A DNA stretch of 64,000 nucleotides from Eubacterium barkeri (GCF_900107125.1 NZ_FNOU01000003.1:120275-184274), one strand, 5' to 3'. Counted from the first letter of the stretch, positions 49,719-59,271 are shown. The notes: generated by a model not told the origin, from the sequence alone. Program-made: numbers and translations.

Positions 49719-51355
49719 TGTAATACTCCTTGTCTTTTTTTCTGATATTTGATCAAAGCGAAGGTAATGCCCTTCACCAACAAGTTCGTCCCTAGAATCA
49801 AAAGAGAAAGAACGAACACTTCGTAAAAACTGCCATAATGCTGAAGCTCTTTAATCTTGGTCGTCAGCACCATTGTACGGGCCCCTGTCAGGAAAACCAC
49901 CGCACTGATGGTGACCATGGCATTGATGAAATAATATTGGAATACTTCGACAATGGTCGCCCTGGCATTGGGGATGATGACCCGTCGCAGCGTAGCAAAC
50001 CAGCTGTCTCCCATGAGCCGGGCCGTGGATTCCCAGGAATGATCCATTTTAGACAGGGCATTTTTTGCCATCATATAAGGCGTCGCAAAAAAGTGGACCA
50101 TATTAGACAGGATAACAACGGCAAAGGTGTTTTGAAGAATACTGCCTTTAAAGCTCAGCATGAAAGCAATCCCCAGGACCATCCCCGGCAGGGTATTGGC
50201 CATGGTGGCCACACCCCGGATAAAATTCTTCAATCCCTTGGATACCGCACTTCGTTCCGTCACCACCGCTGCGCCAAAGGAAATCGCAACCCCAATGACC
50301 GCACTGCACACTGCTACCCACAAAGAATTAAGATAGATCTTGGTTAGAGCGCTATCTGCCAGCACCGCCTGATAGTGCTTCAGGGTGAGGGTGCAGTCAT
50401 AGGGCCAGGCCTTTAAAGCCGGGATGATGAGGATGACTGCAAAAATTGACAGCAAGGCCAAATCCACAACCACTGCAAAGGCCCCTAAAAATATATCCCT
50501 CAGTGGATTTTTAGGCACTGTGACCTGGGATAAACCACTGTAAGACATATTGTACCGTTCCAAGGTGTTGATGATGACGATGCTGATTAAAGAAGGAAGC
50601 AGCATTATCAGCGCCACCACTGCCCCATTTCCAAAATCGGGGACGCTCCCCAGCATCTGATTGTACAAAGTAATCGCCACCGTATCAAAACGACCGGCCA
50701 AAGATGCCGGAATTCCATAATCTGTAAAGGCCAGAAAAAAGCACTGGATAAAAGAGATGGCCAAAGTCCCTGTCATGGGGCGGGCCACCGTAACCCAAAG
50801 GGTCCGCACCTTTGAATCCCCCATGACCCGGGACACCACGGAATAACGTTTATCGATATAACCCAATGTATTATTAATCAACAGAAAGGAAATCGGCAGG
50901 GTGTAAATAACATACCCCAGAAGCAACCCCTTGATTCCATAAATGCCAGCTTCTCCCCCGCCAATGAAGGGCGTCAGCATCCCCTGCTTACCAAAGGAAT
51001 ACATGATGGCAAAACCGTAAGTGATGGTAGGCAGCAGCATGGGCAGCACCGTTATGGTCCGTACACCGCGCTTTACCCATTCCGGAAGACGGCTATAGTG
51101 CAGGGCGTAGGCCATGATCGATGCAATACCTGTCGTTAGAAGGGCTGCCACACCAGAGATCCAAAGACTATTGACGAGTGCTACCCCAAAATTCGTCTCG
51201 GTAAATACTGTTTTGAAATGCTCAAGGGAAAGACCACTGCCATCCCAAAAGCATTGCCATAGCATCGCCGCCATGGGTATTCCCATAAAAACGAAAAAAA
51301 TACCTGCAATAATAAGACCGATGATTCGAGGTTCTATATCCTTGTGTCGGAGCAT
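49715..51355 (-). CDS. Fused ABC permease for 2-aminoethylphosphonate (PhnU-PhnV fusion type)
   Basis: The 546-residue protein carries two BPD_transp_1 permease halves in one chain, about 12 membrane segments. EAA-like loops lie in each half (SVVSRVMGDSKVRTLWVTV; ESTARLMGDSWFATLRRVI), matching PhnU plus PhnV or FbpB-type fusions. The ATG follows the ATPase stop with no gap. It should form the entire membrane channel with the ATPase. Confidence 0.9.
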   Translation of the reverse strand: MLRHKDIEPRIIGLIIAGIFFVFMGIPMAAMLWQCFWDGSGLSLEHFKTVFTETNFGVALVNSLWISGVAALLTTGIASIMAYALHYSRLPEWVKRGVRTITVLPMLLPTITYGFAIMYSFGKQGMLTPFIGGGEAGIYGIKGLLLGYVIYTLPISFLLINNTLGYIDKRYSVVSRVMGDSKVRTLWVTVARPMTGTLAISFIQCFFLAFTDYGIPASLAGRFDTVAITLYNQMLGSVPDFGNGAVVALIMLLPSLISIVIINTLERYNMSYSGLSQVTVPKNPLRDIFLGAFAVVVDLALLSIFAVILIIPALKAWPYDCTLTLKHYQAVLADSALTKIYLNSLWVAVCSAVIGVAISFGAAVVTERSAVSKGLKNFIRGVATMANTLPGMVLGIAFMLSFKGSILQNTFAVVILSNMVHFFATPYMMAKNALSKMDHSWESTARLMGDSWFATLRRVIIPNARATIVEVFQYYFINAMVTISAVVFLTGARTMVLTTKIKELQHYGSFYEVFVLSLLILGTNLLVKGITFALIKYQKKRQGVLQ

Positions 51356-52126
51356 TTAACTCACCTTGGCCGTCATGGGAGATTCCCCGCGATACAGCGA
51401 CAGGATATTCTTCCGTTTAATTTCCAATTGATGAAGAATGAAGGTTTTCACAAAATCACTGGCTGGTGCCTTTAGGATTGCTTGGGGCTCCCCATGCTGG
51501 ACAATCCGCCCACCATCTAAAATCAGCACCCGATCCGAAAGAGTCAAGGCCTCCTCAGGATCGTGGGTGACGATGATGGTGGTCAGGTCTAATTTCCGGG
51601 CAATGATTTTGATCCGTTCCTTGATGGATTCTTTGATAACACCATCCAATGCGCTGAGTGGTTCATCCAACAGCAGAATTTTAGGCTTCATGACCAGTGT
51701 CCGGGCCAGGGCTACCCGCTGCTTTTGCCCTCCGGACAATTGGCCGATTTCCTTATCCAGGTGTTCCTCTAAACCCAGGAGATGGATAAGGGCATCCACT
51801 TCTTCTGATGTGGATATCCCGGGCTTATTCCGAAGGCCGTAACGGATATTCTGTCTGGCATTCAAATGGGGGAATAAACCGTAATCCTGGAATACAATGT
51901 TAAATCCCCTTTTTTCCATGGGCAGATGGGTGATGTCTTCTCCTTCCATCTCTATGGTTCCACCATCCGATGCTACTAAACCGAGGATCAGGTTCAGCAG
52001 GGTGGTCTTCCCACTTCCTGAGGGTCCAAGAATGGATAATATTTCGCCTCTTTCTACTTCCAAATCGACATCATCCAGAATCTTTTTATCATCATAATAT
52101 TTTTCAATGTGGTTGAGTTTCAGCAT
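51356..52126 (-). CDS. ABC ATPase for 2-aminoethylphosphonate uptake (PhnT-like)
   Basis: The 256-residue ATPase has Walker A GPSGSGKTT, Q-loop VFQDYGLFPH, signature LSGGQKQR and Walker B LLLDEPLSALDG. GGAGG lies 5 bases before ATG 52126; the frame to 52174 crosses the promoter and is not used. It is the first gene of the transport/catabolism operon. Confidence 0.9.
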   Translation of the reverse strand: MLKLNHIEKYYDDKKILDDVDLEVERGEILSILGPSGSGKTTLLNLILGLVASDGGTIEMEGEDITHLPMEKRGFNIVFQDYGLFPHLNARQNIRYGLRNKPGISTSEEVDALIHLLGLEEHLDKEIGQLSGGQKQRVALARTLVMKPKILLLDEPLSALDGVIKESIKERIKIIARKLDLTTIIVTHDPEEALTLSDRVLILDGGRIVQHGEPQAILKAPASDFVKTFILHQLEIKRKNILSLYRGESPMTAKVS

Positions 52127-52159
52127 CGCTTCCTCCGTTTTCACCTTTTTACTTGGGCA

Positions 52160-52188
52160 TCTATACTCTAGCACACCTTTTTACTAGA
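52160..52188 (-). promoter_or_regulatory. Promoter and candidate RpiR operator of the phosphonate operon
   Basis: On the minus strand TCTAGT (52188-52183), 17 bases and TATAGA (52165-52160) form a weak promoter. The inverted repeat TCTAG-N12-CTAGA (52167-52188) covers the -35 and the spacer. It is a likely site for the RpiR regulator encoded just upstream. Confidence 0.5.
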
Positions 52189-52250
52189 AATCATCAAATC
52201 TACACGAAAGTTAGGTTAAATGCTCATGGCTAAATTCGTCCATGACCTCT

Positions 52251-52293
52251 ACAAAAAAACAAACCGATCTTAGCATCTTCATGCCAAAACCGG
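52251..52293 (-). terminator. Terminator after the RpiR-family gene
   Basis: A 13-base stem with three G-T pairs (52264-52276 with 52281-52293) and a GAAG loop is followed on the minus strand by TTTGTTTTTTT. Confidence 0.7.
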
Positions 52294-52400
52294 CCTAAAC
52301 CCTTGTAAATAATTACCCTCATCCTTTTTTAATTATCCGTGTATTCCAGGAAATCCAGTGATTTTACCGTCCATTCCCCCTAAAATCGATGATGTAAACT

Positions 52401-53291
52401 CTACATCAAATCCTCCTGTTCTTCTAAGGATTCATAGGCCCGATCACTGATTATCCGGCTATTATTATCCATAATCTGGGTATGGATTTCAAAACGACTT
52501 AACAACACGCCGGTATAAACCATATCGACCAGGGCATGCTGGGTTACCCTGGAGAAAATAGCATTCCCATACATATACTGCTCCGAGGAAGTCGTCAGAC
52601 ATAGATCCCCATATCGCTTAATGAGGGATTTTTCGAAATTTGTAATGGCCGCCGTAGCCGCGCCCGATTTCTTTGCAATTTTAAGCACATCGATGGTATT
52701 GCGGGAATACCCCGAATACGAGATGGCAATAGCCAGATCCTCAGGACCCAAATTATTGGCACAAACGCTTTGGAGGTAATAATCCCCATAGGAAAGGCAA
52801 TCGATCCCAAGGTATAAAAGTTTGGTTACCAAGTCACTGACCACACTGTGGGAGTTTTCTACACCAAAGACGAAAACCCGCCGGGCTTTTATAATTTTCT
52901 CAATTAATTGGACAAAATCCTCAGTCTCCATTTTCATCAAAGTATCCCTGAGCATGGTAATTGCCGTGGCAACAATATTGGAGGGCACATCCTCCATTCG
53001 ATCCCGGGAACTGATTTTAAAGCCATGGAGGGGCTGAGGAACCAAACCCTGATGCTCCAACCCATCGGCTTTCATCAGCTGATATTTTAATTCTTTAAAT
53101 CCCTGGAAACCTAAGGCAGAGGCAAACCGAATGACTGTCGGTTGACTGACACCTGCACCATGGGCTAAATCGATAATCGTCATGGTCTCAATCTCTCCTT
53201 CGAAAGACAAGAGATAATCAGCGACCTTTTTCTCTGAAGGGCGCAGCCAGCGATAATTTTTTCGTATTTCAAACTGAATTTCTCCACACAT
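52401..53291 (-). CDS. RpiR-family regulator (HTH plus SIS domain)
   Basis: The 296-residue protein has the N-terminal RpiR helix-turn-helix (RPSEKKVADYLL, GVSQPTVIRFASALGFQGF) and a C-terminal SIS domain (RVFVFGVENSHSVVSD; AIAISYSGYSRNTIDVL) that in this family senses phosphorylated sugars. GGAGG lies 9 bases before ATG 53291. It is transcribed in the same direction as, and just before, the aminoethylphosphonate operon, so regulation of that operon is likely. Phosphonate or acetaldehyde pathway intermediates are the candidate signals. Confidence 0.88.
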   Translation of the reverse strand: MCGEIQFEIRKNYRWLRPSEKKVADYLLSFEGEIETMTIIDLAHGAGVSQPTVIRFASALGFQGFKELKYQLMKADGLEHQGLVPQPLHGFKISSRDRMEDVPSNIVATAITMLRDTLMKMETEDFVQLIEKIIKARRVFVFGVENSHSVVSDLVTKLLYLGIDCLSYGDYYLQSVCANNLGPEDLAIAISYSGYSRNTIDVLKIAKKSGAATAAITNFEKSLIKRYGDLCLTTSSEQYMYGNAIFSRVTQHALVDMVYTGVLLSRFEIHTQIMDNNSRIISDRAYESLEEQEDLM

Positions 53292-53317
53292 ATCACTAAT
53301 CCTCCTTCGTAAAACAA

Positions 53318-53332
53318 GGGTATAGTATACCC
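53318..53332 (-). promoter_or_regulatory. 15-base palindrome over the -10 of the RpiR-family gene
   Basis: GGGTATA-G-TATACCC is a perfect odd palindrome that contains a minus-strand TATACT -10. No good -35 accompanies it. It could be an autoregulatory site. Confidence 0.4.
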
Positions 53333-53373
53333 CATCCATTGGATAGATACTGTGGCATTTGTGCAAAATCTAC

Positions 53374-53408
53374 GTAAAAAAAACGCATCGGCGTACAATG
53401 CGTTTTTC
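53374..53408 (-). terminator. Terminator after the phosphohexomutase gene
   Basis: AAACGCAT / ATGCGTTT (53381-53388 with 53398-53405) with T-rich flanks on the minus strand. Confidence 0.75.
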
Positions 53409-53428
53409 AAAAAGTGCGATTCAATCCA

Positions 53429-54916
53429 CTATTGATTTAATTCCTTGAATTCCCCGAGAAAGTCTTTAATGACTGTATAAATCTTCTCACATCCCCCTGC
53501 TTCATCCGACTCGATATTCAACGGAATGATGGGATCATGGAGGGACATCCGCATAAGGCACCAGCCACTGCCCGCGGTGGCATCACAGCTGACCCGGATC
53601 CCCTCGTAATTGGGCTTTACAATGGTCCAGCCAGGCTGTGCAGCGGCAAATTCACCAAAGCGCGCAAGGACATCCTCACCGTAGGGCTTAAAGTCCTCCA
53701 AAGTAATTTTAAAGCGTTTTTCGACCGCTTCTGCCGGTTCCTTTAGGTCCTTTAGGAAGTCCGAAATAGGCTTATTCTCCTGGTGCAGGGCGGCAAACTG
53801 GATGAGGGCCATGGTGACCAGATAAGCCCCATCGTCCAGGAAGTAATTCTCCTTGATGGCACCATGTCCGCTGGTTTCCATGGCTAAGTGGGTTTCCTGT
53901 CCCGCTTCATTCAACCGAATAGCCTCATTAATGACATTTTTGTAGCCTCGTTTAAAGCGGTGATGTACCCCTCCCAAGCCTTCAATATACTCGGTTAATC
54001 CTGTGGAGGTAATGGAATCCGTCACAATGGTGCTCCCGGGGTAGTCCTTAAGCAGCATATTAGCAATAAAGGCAATAAAGCCATTGCGATTGATGGGATG
54101 TCCCTTTTCGTCAATAACAGCAGCACGGTCCACATCGGTGTCAAAGATAATGCCCATATCGGCTTGATTGTCCACAACGGCAGCACAGGCAGAAGCCATA
54201 GCCGCTTCATCCTCTGGGTTTGGCACATGATTGGGGAAATGACCATCGGGTTCTAAGAACTGGCTGCCTGTGGTATCTGCACCAAGGGGCGCCAGAACCA
54301 GCTTCGCAAAAAATCCTCCAGCGCCGTTTCCGGCATCCACAATAATCCGGGACCCTGCCAGGGGCTGCTCTTTGCCGGTTTTTTCCCGAACAGCGGAAAC
54401 AATGCCCTCGGCGTACTTAGGAATAAAGGGATGATCGATGCGTTTGCCACCCAGGGTAAAGGCGGTTTCAACACTTTCTGCCTCGGTAAGGATTTCTTTA
54501 ATATCTTCCTTATTCAAGCCTCCGTCTTTGGTGAATAGCTTGATTCCATTGCGGTTAAAGGGCAAATGACTGGCGGTAATCATGACCGCACCGTCGCAGT
54601 CCATCTCTTTATCAATACAGGTCATAAACATGGAAGGCGTGGTCGCTAATCCACAGTCGTACACCTGGTTTCCAGTACAGACCAATCCCAGGCAGGCCGC
54701 CTGGGCAAGCTTCGGCCCGGTGAGGCGGCTATCCCGCCCGACGGCCACCGTTAATGTATCCTTACCAAGCTTCGCCTTAAGCCATAATCCAAAGGCGTAG
54801 GCAATCTTCATGGTGATATCATCGGTCAGGGTAATTTTCTCCCCCTCGACGCCATCCATGGCGACGCCCCGGACATCGGAACCGTTTTGCAATTTTGTAA
54901 TGTTCTCTATAATCAT
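53429..54916 (-). CDS. Phosphomannomutase/phosphoglucomutase
   Basis: The 495-residue alpha-D-phosphohexomutase interconverts hexose 1- and 6-phosphates. Its phosphoserine loop is TASHLPFNRNG, metal loop DTDVDRAAV, sugar-specificity loop ETSGHGAIKEN and phosphate-binding loop CDATAGSG. AGGGG precedes the ATG. It follows arcB by about 25 bases and could share its transcript. It supplies sugar phosphates for glycans. Confidence 0.92.
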   Translation of the reverse strand: MIIENITKLQNGSDVRGVAMDGVEGEKITLTDDITMKIAYAFGLWLKAKLGKDTLTVAVGRDSRLTGPKLAQAACLGLVCTGNQVYDCGLATTPSMFMTCIDKEMDCDGAVMITASHLPFNRNGIKLFTKDGGLNKEDIKEILTEAESVETAFTLGGKRIDHPFIPKYAEGIVSAVREKTGKEQPLAGSRIIVDAGNGAGGFFAKLVLAPLGADTTGSQFLEPDGHFPNHVPNPEDEAAMASACAAVVDNQADMGIIFDTDVDRAAVIDEKGHPINRNGFIAFIANMLLKDYPGSTIVTDSITSTGLTEYIEGLGGVHHRFKRGYKNVINEAIRLNEAGQETHLAMETSGHGAIKENYFLDDGAYLVTMALIQFAALHQENKPISDFLKDLKEPAEAVEKRFKITLEDFKPYGEDVLARFGEFAAAQPGWTIVKPNYEGIRVSCDATAGSGWCLMRMSLHDPIIPLNIESDEAGGCEKIYTVIKDFLGEFKELNQ

Positions 54917-54939
54917 GGTTGGTCCCCTAACTCTTTAAT

Positions 54940-55965
54940 TTAAAATACGATGGGCTTGCCGTTTTCATCCACCTGGTTTGTCGCTAAAGTGGCGCACATC
55001 ACGGCTTTGATGGTGTGCATGCGGTTTTCCGCTTCATCGAAAACCAGGGAAGCCTCACTACGGAATACCCCATCGGTCACCTCCATGGCGGACAGCCCGA
55101 AGCGTTCCTTTACATCGGCCCCAACCACGGTTTCTTCATCGTGGAAGGCGGGCAGGCAGTGGAGGAAGATGGTCTCAGGATTTCCGGTAGCTGTCATCAT
55201 CGCCTCATTAACTTGATAGGGCTTTAACATTTCGATACGCTCGGCCATCTTATCCTCTTCTCCCATGGACACCCACACATCGGTGTAGATGACATCGGCA
55301 TCCTTTACCCCTTCCTCAATCTGATCGGTTAGGGTGACGGAGCCGCCAGTTTCTTCGCACAGTGCGCGCATCTTGGCAACCAGGGATTCTTCTGGGAACA
55401 GGGCCTTTGGTGCCAGGGCGGTAAAATGCATCCCCAGCTTGGCACAGCCAATCATCAGGGAATTTCCCATATTATTTCTGGCATCCCCCACAAAAACGAG
55501 CTTCCGGCCCTTTAAGTCCCCAAAGTGCTCCCGAACCGTCATCATATCCGCCAAAATTTGGGTGGGGTGGAATTCGTCTGTTAAGCCATTCCAAACCGGT
55601 ACCCCGGAAAATTCGGCCAGGGCGTTCACCGTTTCCTGCTTAAATCCCCGGAACTCGATACCGTCATAAAAGCGGCCAAGAACTTTGGCTGTGTCTTCGA
55701 TGGATTCTTTTTTGCCCATCTGGCTATTGGTTAAGAAAGTGACCTTGGCCCCTTCGTCAAAAGCGCCCACTTCAAAGGCACAACGGGTTCGTGTAGATGT
55801 CTTCTCGAAAATTAAGACGATATTCTTGCCAGCTAGCAGCTTACCAATCGATCCATCCTTTTTTTTCTGTTTGAGTGCGTCAGCATAATCTAATAAAAAT
55901 GTGATTTCTTCCGGAGAGAAATCCAATAAGGTCAAAAAATTTCGACCCTTCAAATCGATTCCCAT
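54940..55965 (-). CDS. arcB: Ornithine carbamoyltransferase
   Basis: The 341-residue enzyme exchanges citrulline and ornithine with carbamoyl phosphate. It has the carbamoyl-phosphate motif [11 protein letters not shown], the HPTQ region ([12 protein letters not shown]) and the ornithine motif [13 protein letters not shown] lies 5 bases before ATG 55965. Next to arginine deiminase it most likely works in the degradative direction. No carbamate kinase (arcC) or arginine/ornithine antiporter (arcD) is in the window. Confidence 0.95.
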   Translation of the reverse strand: MGIDLKGRNFLTLLDFSPEEITFLLDYADALKQKKKDGSIGKLLAGKNIVLIFEKTSTRTRCAFEVGAFDEGAKVTFLTNSQMGKKESIEDTAKVLGRFYDGIEFRGFKQETVNALAEFSGVPVWNGLTDEFHPTQILADMMTVREHFGDLKGRKLVFVGDARNNMGNSLMIGCAKLGMHFTALAPKALFPEESLVAKMRALCEETGGSVTLTDQIEEGVKDADVIYTDVWVSMGEEDKMAERIEMLKPYQVNEAMMTATGNPETIFLHCLPAFHDEETVVGADVKERFGLSAMEVTDGVFRSEASLVFDEAENRMHTIKAVMCATLATNQVDENGKPIVF

Positions 55966-55992
55966 AATTACCTCCAATTTTTGTATGGTTAC

Positions 55993-56021
55993 ATTTTATC
56001 CGAAACTGTCCTTTTTTGCAA
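55993..56021 (-). promoter_or_regulatory. arcB promoter
   Basis: TTGCAA (56021-56016), 17 bases and TAAAAT (55998-55993) on the minus strand, just after the arcA terminator. Confidence 0.7.
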
Positions 56022-56045
56022 TCCGTTCTCCCCATGGAATAAACG

Positions 56046-56089
56046 AAAAGTCGATGTTTTTAGCAGGATTTCTAAAAACATCGACTTTT
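56046..56089 (-). terminator. Terminator after arcA
   Basis: An 18-base perfect stem (56046-56063 with 56072-56089), flanked by T on the minus strand, separates arcA from arcB, which has its own promoter. Confidence 0.85.
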
Positions 56090-56105
56090 ACACTTGACAT
56101 ATTCA

Positions 56106-57353
56106 TTAAATTTCAACGGCATCCCGGCAAAGGGGCATGGTCATGCAGCGCGGTCCTCCCCGCCCTCGTACCAGCTCCGAGGCCTCAATCCCAATCACCT
56201 CAATGCCACATTTTTCCAACATAGCATTGGAACGCTCATTCCGGCTGTAGGCCACCACAACCCCCGGCGCTACAGCCAAAGTATTCGTGCTGTCGTTCCA
56301 CTGCTCTCTGGCAGCGGCCACGGGATTCCCGCCACCGCTTTCAATAAGGCGTATGTGGGAGATCTTAAGGGCAGTCTCTAAGGATTGTTTTAAATCACCC
56401 GAGGGCTGATAGGCCAAGCCTCCAGCCTTTCCCCGGGTAATGATAACCGTCTCCACCGCATCTAAAATACCGGGGTAAACCGTAAATGTATCGACATCCA
56501 CCATGGTAAACACCGTATCCAAATGCATAAAAGCCCGATTATTTGGAATCTTTACCGCCAGGACTTTTTGAATTTCCGGCCTTTTTTCAAACAGGGCCGC
56601 AGCAAGACGTTCCACCCCATGGACCTTCGTTCGTTCACTACAGCCCACGGCCACTACCTCTGGGGTGAGCACCAGTACATCCCCGCCCTCCAGGGAGAAA
56701 AAGTCATCGTGCTTATAATATTGATTTTTTCTATTGGAGGTAAAAAGAGGATGGTGTTTAAAAATGGCCTCCATGTAGAGGCTTTCCCGCCTCCGAACCA
56801 CCGTCGCCATGGAGCTAATGGCCATTCCCTGACCAATAACCACTGCCGGGTCCCGCATAAAATAAAGGTTTGGCAGTGGGTTAATGACGAAATCATAGGG
56901 GGCTGACCCGTGGATATAATCACTGAGGACAGGCTCTCTCGTCAAAACATCCAGCTCCTTTTGCAAAACGCCCGAAATAAAGGCGTCTCGTAAATCGGAT
57001 GGTGCCAGTCCCAAAAGATAATCCCGGAGAAAGCCATCGATATAGTCTCCCGACGAAGGATTCTTATCAATGACCGCATCCACCAACTCCTGGCGAACCG
57101 GGTCCATGGCCAGTACATCTGCCAGTAAATCCTCGACATAATGGATCATAACCCCCCGGGCTTTCAAAATATCCCCAAAGGCATCATGCTCCTCCTGCAT
57201 CCGCCGCAACCAGGGAATGTCCTCAAAGAGCACCTCCTTAAGCATCTCCGGTACAATGCGCTCCAGCTCCAGGCCAGGGCGGTGGAGAATAACCCGCCGC
57301 AGCCGGCCGACTTCAGAGGTGATCCCCAAAATGCCAGAGGCTTGGCCTGGCAT
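56106..57353 (-). CDS. arcA: Arginine deiminase
   Basis: The 415-residue enzyme turns arginine into citrulline and ammonia. Active-site residues appear in YFMRDPAVVIG, SLEGGDVLVL, FMHLDTVFTMVD and the catalytic Cys in GRGGPRCMTMPL. ATG 57353 shares one base with the stop of the upstream zinc-ribbon gene (TGATG), so translation is coupled. The pathway gives ammonia and, with arcB, carbamoyl phosphate for ATP. Confidence 0.95.
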   Translation of the reverse strand: MPGQASGILGITSEVGRLRRVILHRPGLELERIVPEMLKEVLFEDIPWLRRMQEEHDAFGDILKARGVMIHYVEDLLADVLAMDPVRQELVDAVIDKNPSSGDYIDGFLRDYLLGLAPSDLRDAFISGVLQKELDVLTREPVLSDYIHGSAPYDFVINPLPNLYFMRDPAVVIGQGMAISSMATVVRRRESLYMEAIFKHHPLFTSNRKNQYYKHDDFFSLEGGDVLVLTPEVVAVGCSERTKVHGVERLAAALFEKRPEIQKVLAVKIPNNRAFMHLDTVFTMVDVDTFTVYPGILDAVETVIITRGKAGGLAYQPSGDLKQSLETALKISHIRLIESGGGNPVAAAREQWNDSTNTLAVAPGVVVAYSRNERSNAMLEKCGIEVIGIEASELVRGRGGPRCMTMPLCRDAVEI

Positions 57354-57922
57354 CAATAGACCCCGGCTAAAGCGATAACAATGGACATAATACCGCCCCA
57401 GAGCATCAGGGATAAAACAATACCGACGGCCATCCAGATGAGCTCAGCCCGGGCGAAATAACGCTTATTGGGATTGGTATCTCCGGTGGCTGCCCAGATG
57501 ATCAGCATAACGATATTAACCACTGGAATCATTAACAAGAGGATGGTCCAAACCCATTCCCCCATGGAAATGACCGGTGCCATTTCCACATCCTTTGCCT
57601 TCGGTGGTACCGGCGGTTTGACTGAAGGCCCTTCCGATTCACGGGGCGGTATTGTCCCCCCATCGGAAAACCCACCCGCTATATCCATCTCTTCGACTGT
57701 TGAATCCTCAGCTTCAACACGAAGGGGCTCGACGGATACCTCCTCGGTGTCCCCATTTGCCAATTCTTCCGTAATGACGGCCCCCAACGCTTCAGCCGTC
57801 GGTTCCTCAATGACATTCCCTGCTTCATCCACTAAATCGGGTTTTAAAACAGTCCCACAATTCTTACATAAGACGTCCTCCCCATCGATAGCGACATAAC
57901 ATTTTGGACAGTACCGTGCCAT
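57353..57922 (-). CDS. Zinc-ribbon membrane protein coupled to arcA
   Basis: The 189-residue protein has an N-terminal zinc ribbon (ARYCPKCYVAI then VLCKNCGTVL), a long acidic Glu/Pro linker and two C-terminal membrane segments (WVWTILLLMIPVVNIVMLII; LIWMAVGIVLSLMLWGG). GGTGGG lies 6 bases before ATG 57922. Its role is unknown, and arcA translation depends on its stop. Similar proteins are common in Firmicutes but not usually with arc genes. Confidence 0.75.
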   Translation of the reverse strand: MARYCPKCYVAIDGEDVLCKNCGTVLKPDLVDEAGNVIEEPTAEALGAVITEELANGDTEEVSVEPLRVEAEDSTVEEMDIAGGFSDGGTIPPRESEGPSVKPPVPPKAKDVEMAPVISMGEWVWTILLLMIPVVNIVMLIIWAATGDTNPNKRYFARAELIWMAVGIVLSLMLWGGIMSIVIALAGVY

Positions 57923-57980
57923 TTCAATCCCACCTTTCATGGTTTAAAATTTTTTAACAGCTGGCTAAAAAATAAAGGTT

Positions 57981-58475
57981 TTATTCGTCCAGCAAAACAA
58001 CCGATTCCATTATCTGGTTTTCCAAGGGTTTATCCATAGCATCCCGGGGACTTGCAACAATGGCATCCACCACGTCCATTCCCTCAACCACCTTACCAAA
58101 GGCGGCATACTGCCCATCCAGATGGGGCGCATCCTCTACCATGATAAAAAATTGGGAGCCTGCGGAATTCGGATTCATGGACCGGGCCATGGAGAGCACG
58201 CCACGCGTATGCTTTAAGTCGTTGGGGACATGATTCCCTGAAAATTCACCCTTGATATTCCAGCCAGGGCCCCCCATACCCGTTCCATCCGGGCAACCCC
58301 CCTGAACCATGAACCCCGGAATAACCCGATGAAAGATCAATCCATTGTAAAAGCCCTGACGTACCAATTTTTCAAAATTAGCCACACTGATTGGGGCCAC
58401 CTCTGGATAAAGGTCCAACGTTATCACGCCACCGTCTGCCATCGTAATCTGTACCTTTGAGTTTTCTTCGCTCAT
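57981..58475 (-). CDS. Peptidyl-prolyl cis-trans isomerase (cyclophilin)
   Basis: The 164-residue cytosolic cyclophilin has the core motifs FHRVIPGFMVQGG, SMARSMNPNSAGSQFFI and YAAFGKVVEGMDVVDAI, with the catalytic Arg in FHRV. GGAGG lies 5 bases before ATG 58475; the longer frame runs into the transporter ATPase. It has no signal peptide, so it acts in the cytoplasm. Confidence 0.93.
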   Translation of the reverse strand: MSEENSKVQITMADGGVITLDLYPEVAPISVANFEKLVRQGFYNGLIFHRVIPGFMVQGGCPDGTGMGGPGWNIKGEFSGNHVPNDLKHTRGVLSMARSMNPNSAGSQFFIMVEDAPHLDGQYAAFGKVVEGMDVVDAIVASPRDAMDKPLENQIMESVVLLDE

Positions 58476-58530
58476 TATTTCCTCCATTGATGTTCTTTTG
58501 TTTTTATTATACCTGAAAGGACTTAAAAAA

Positions 58531-59271
58531 TCACCCATTCCCTTCATCTCCCAGCAGATCTGCCACAAAGGGTGTAGCTGGCGCCTGGCGTAGTGCCTCA
58601 GGGGTGTCCAGCTGAACCAAACAGCCCTCGTCCATTACGGCCACCCGATCCCCCAGCTTGAGGGCCTCCCGGATATCGTGGGTGATGAAGATAATGGTCA
58701 CTCCCAATTCCTTGTGGATCGCTTTAATCTCCCGCTGAAGCCGCCGTCTGGTAATTTCATCCACTGCACCAAAGGGCTCGTCCATCAGAAGAATATGGGG
58801 ATTCGCTGCCAGTGCCCGGGCAATGCCCACCCGCTGGCGTTGGCCCCCGGAAAGCTCCCCAGGGTAGCGTCCTGCCAAATCCTGCTCTAATCCCACCAGG
58901 GTGAGAAGCCGTGCAATTTGGGCTCTTTTCTCTTCTGGAGAAAAAAGCCCGCTGAGATCTGGGACATAGACAATATTTTGGGCAACGGTCATATGGGGGA
59001 AAAGCCCGACCCCCTGAATGGTATAGCCAATCCGTCGCCGCAGGGCAATCAAATCAACCTGGGCAATATCCTCCCCCTCAACCTCGACCCTTCCCGAGTC
59101 CGGTGCAATCAATCCGTTGATCATTTTTAAAAAAGTGGTCTTGCCTGAGCCAGAGGTTCCGATAACGGTTAAGAATTCCCCGGGGAATACGTTTAATGAA
59201 AAATCAACTAATGCCTCGGCCTCTCCGTAGATCTTTCCGACGTGTTCAAAAGCGATAATGGGCGCTGCCAT
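58531..59271 (-). CDS. Osmoprotectant ABC transporter ATPase (OpuCA-like, no CBS domains)
   Basis: The 246-residue ATPase has Walker A GTSGSGKTT, signature LSGGQRQR and Walker B ILLMDEPFGAVD, closest to OpuCA/ProV. It lacks the C-terminal CBS pair that senses ionic strength in OpuCA/OpuAA (about 380-400 residues). Its ATG shares one base with the binding-protein stop (TAATG). It is the last gene of a permease/binding-protein/ATPase unit. Confidence 0.87.
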   Translation of the reverse strand: MAAPIIAFEHVGKIYGEAEALVDFSLNVFPGEFLTVIGTSGSGKTTFLKMINGLIAPDSGRVEVEGEDIAQVDLIALRRRIGYTIQGVGLFPHMTVAQNIVYVPDLSGLFSPEEKRAQIARLLTLVGLEQDLAGRYPGELSGGQRQRVGIARALAANPHILLMDEPFGAVDEITRRRLQREIKAIHKELGVTIIFITHDIREALKLGDRVAVMDEGCLVQLDTPEALRQAPATPFVADLLGDEGNG

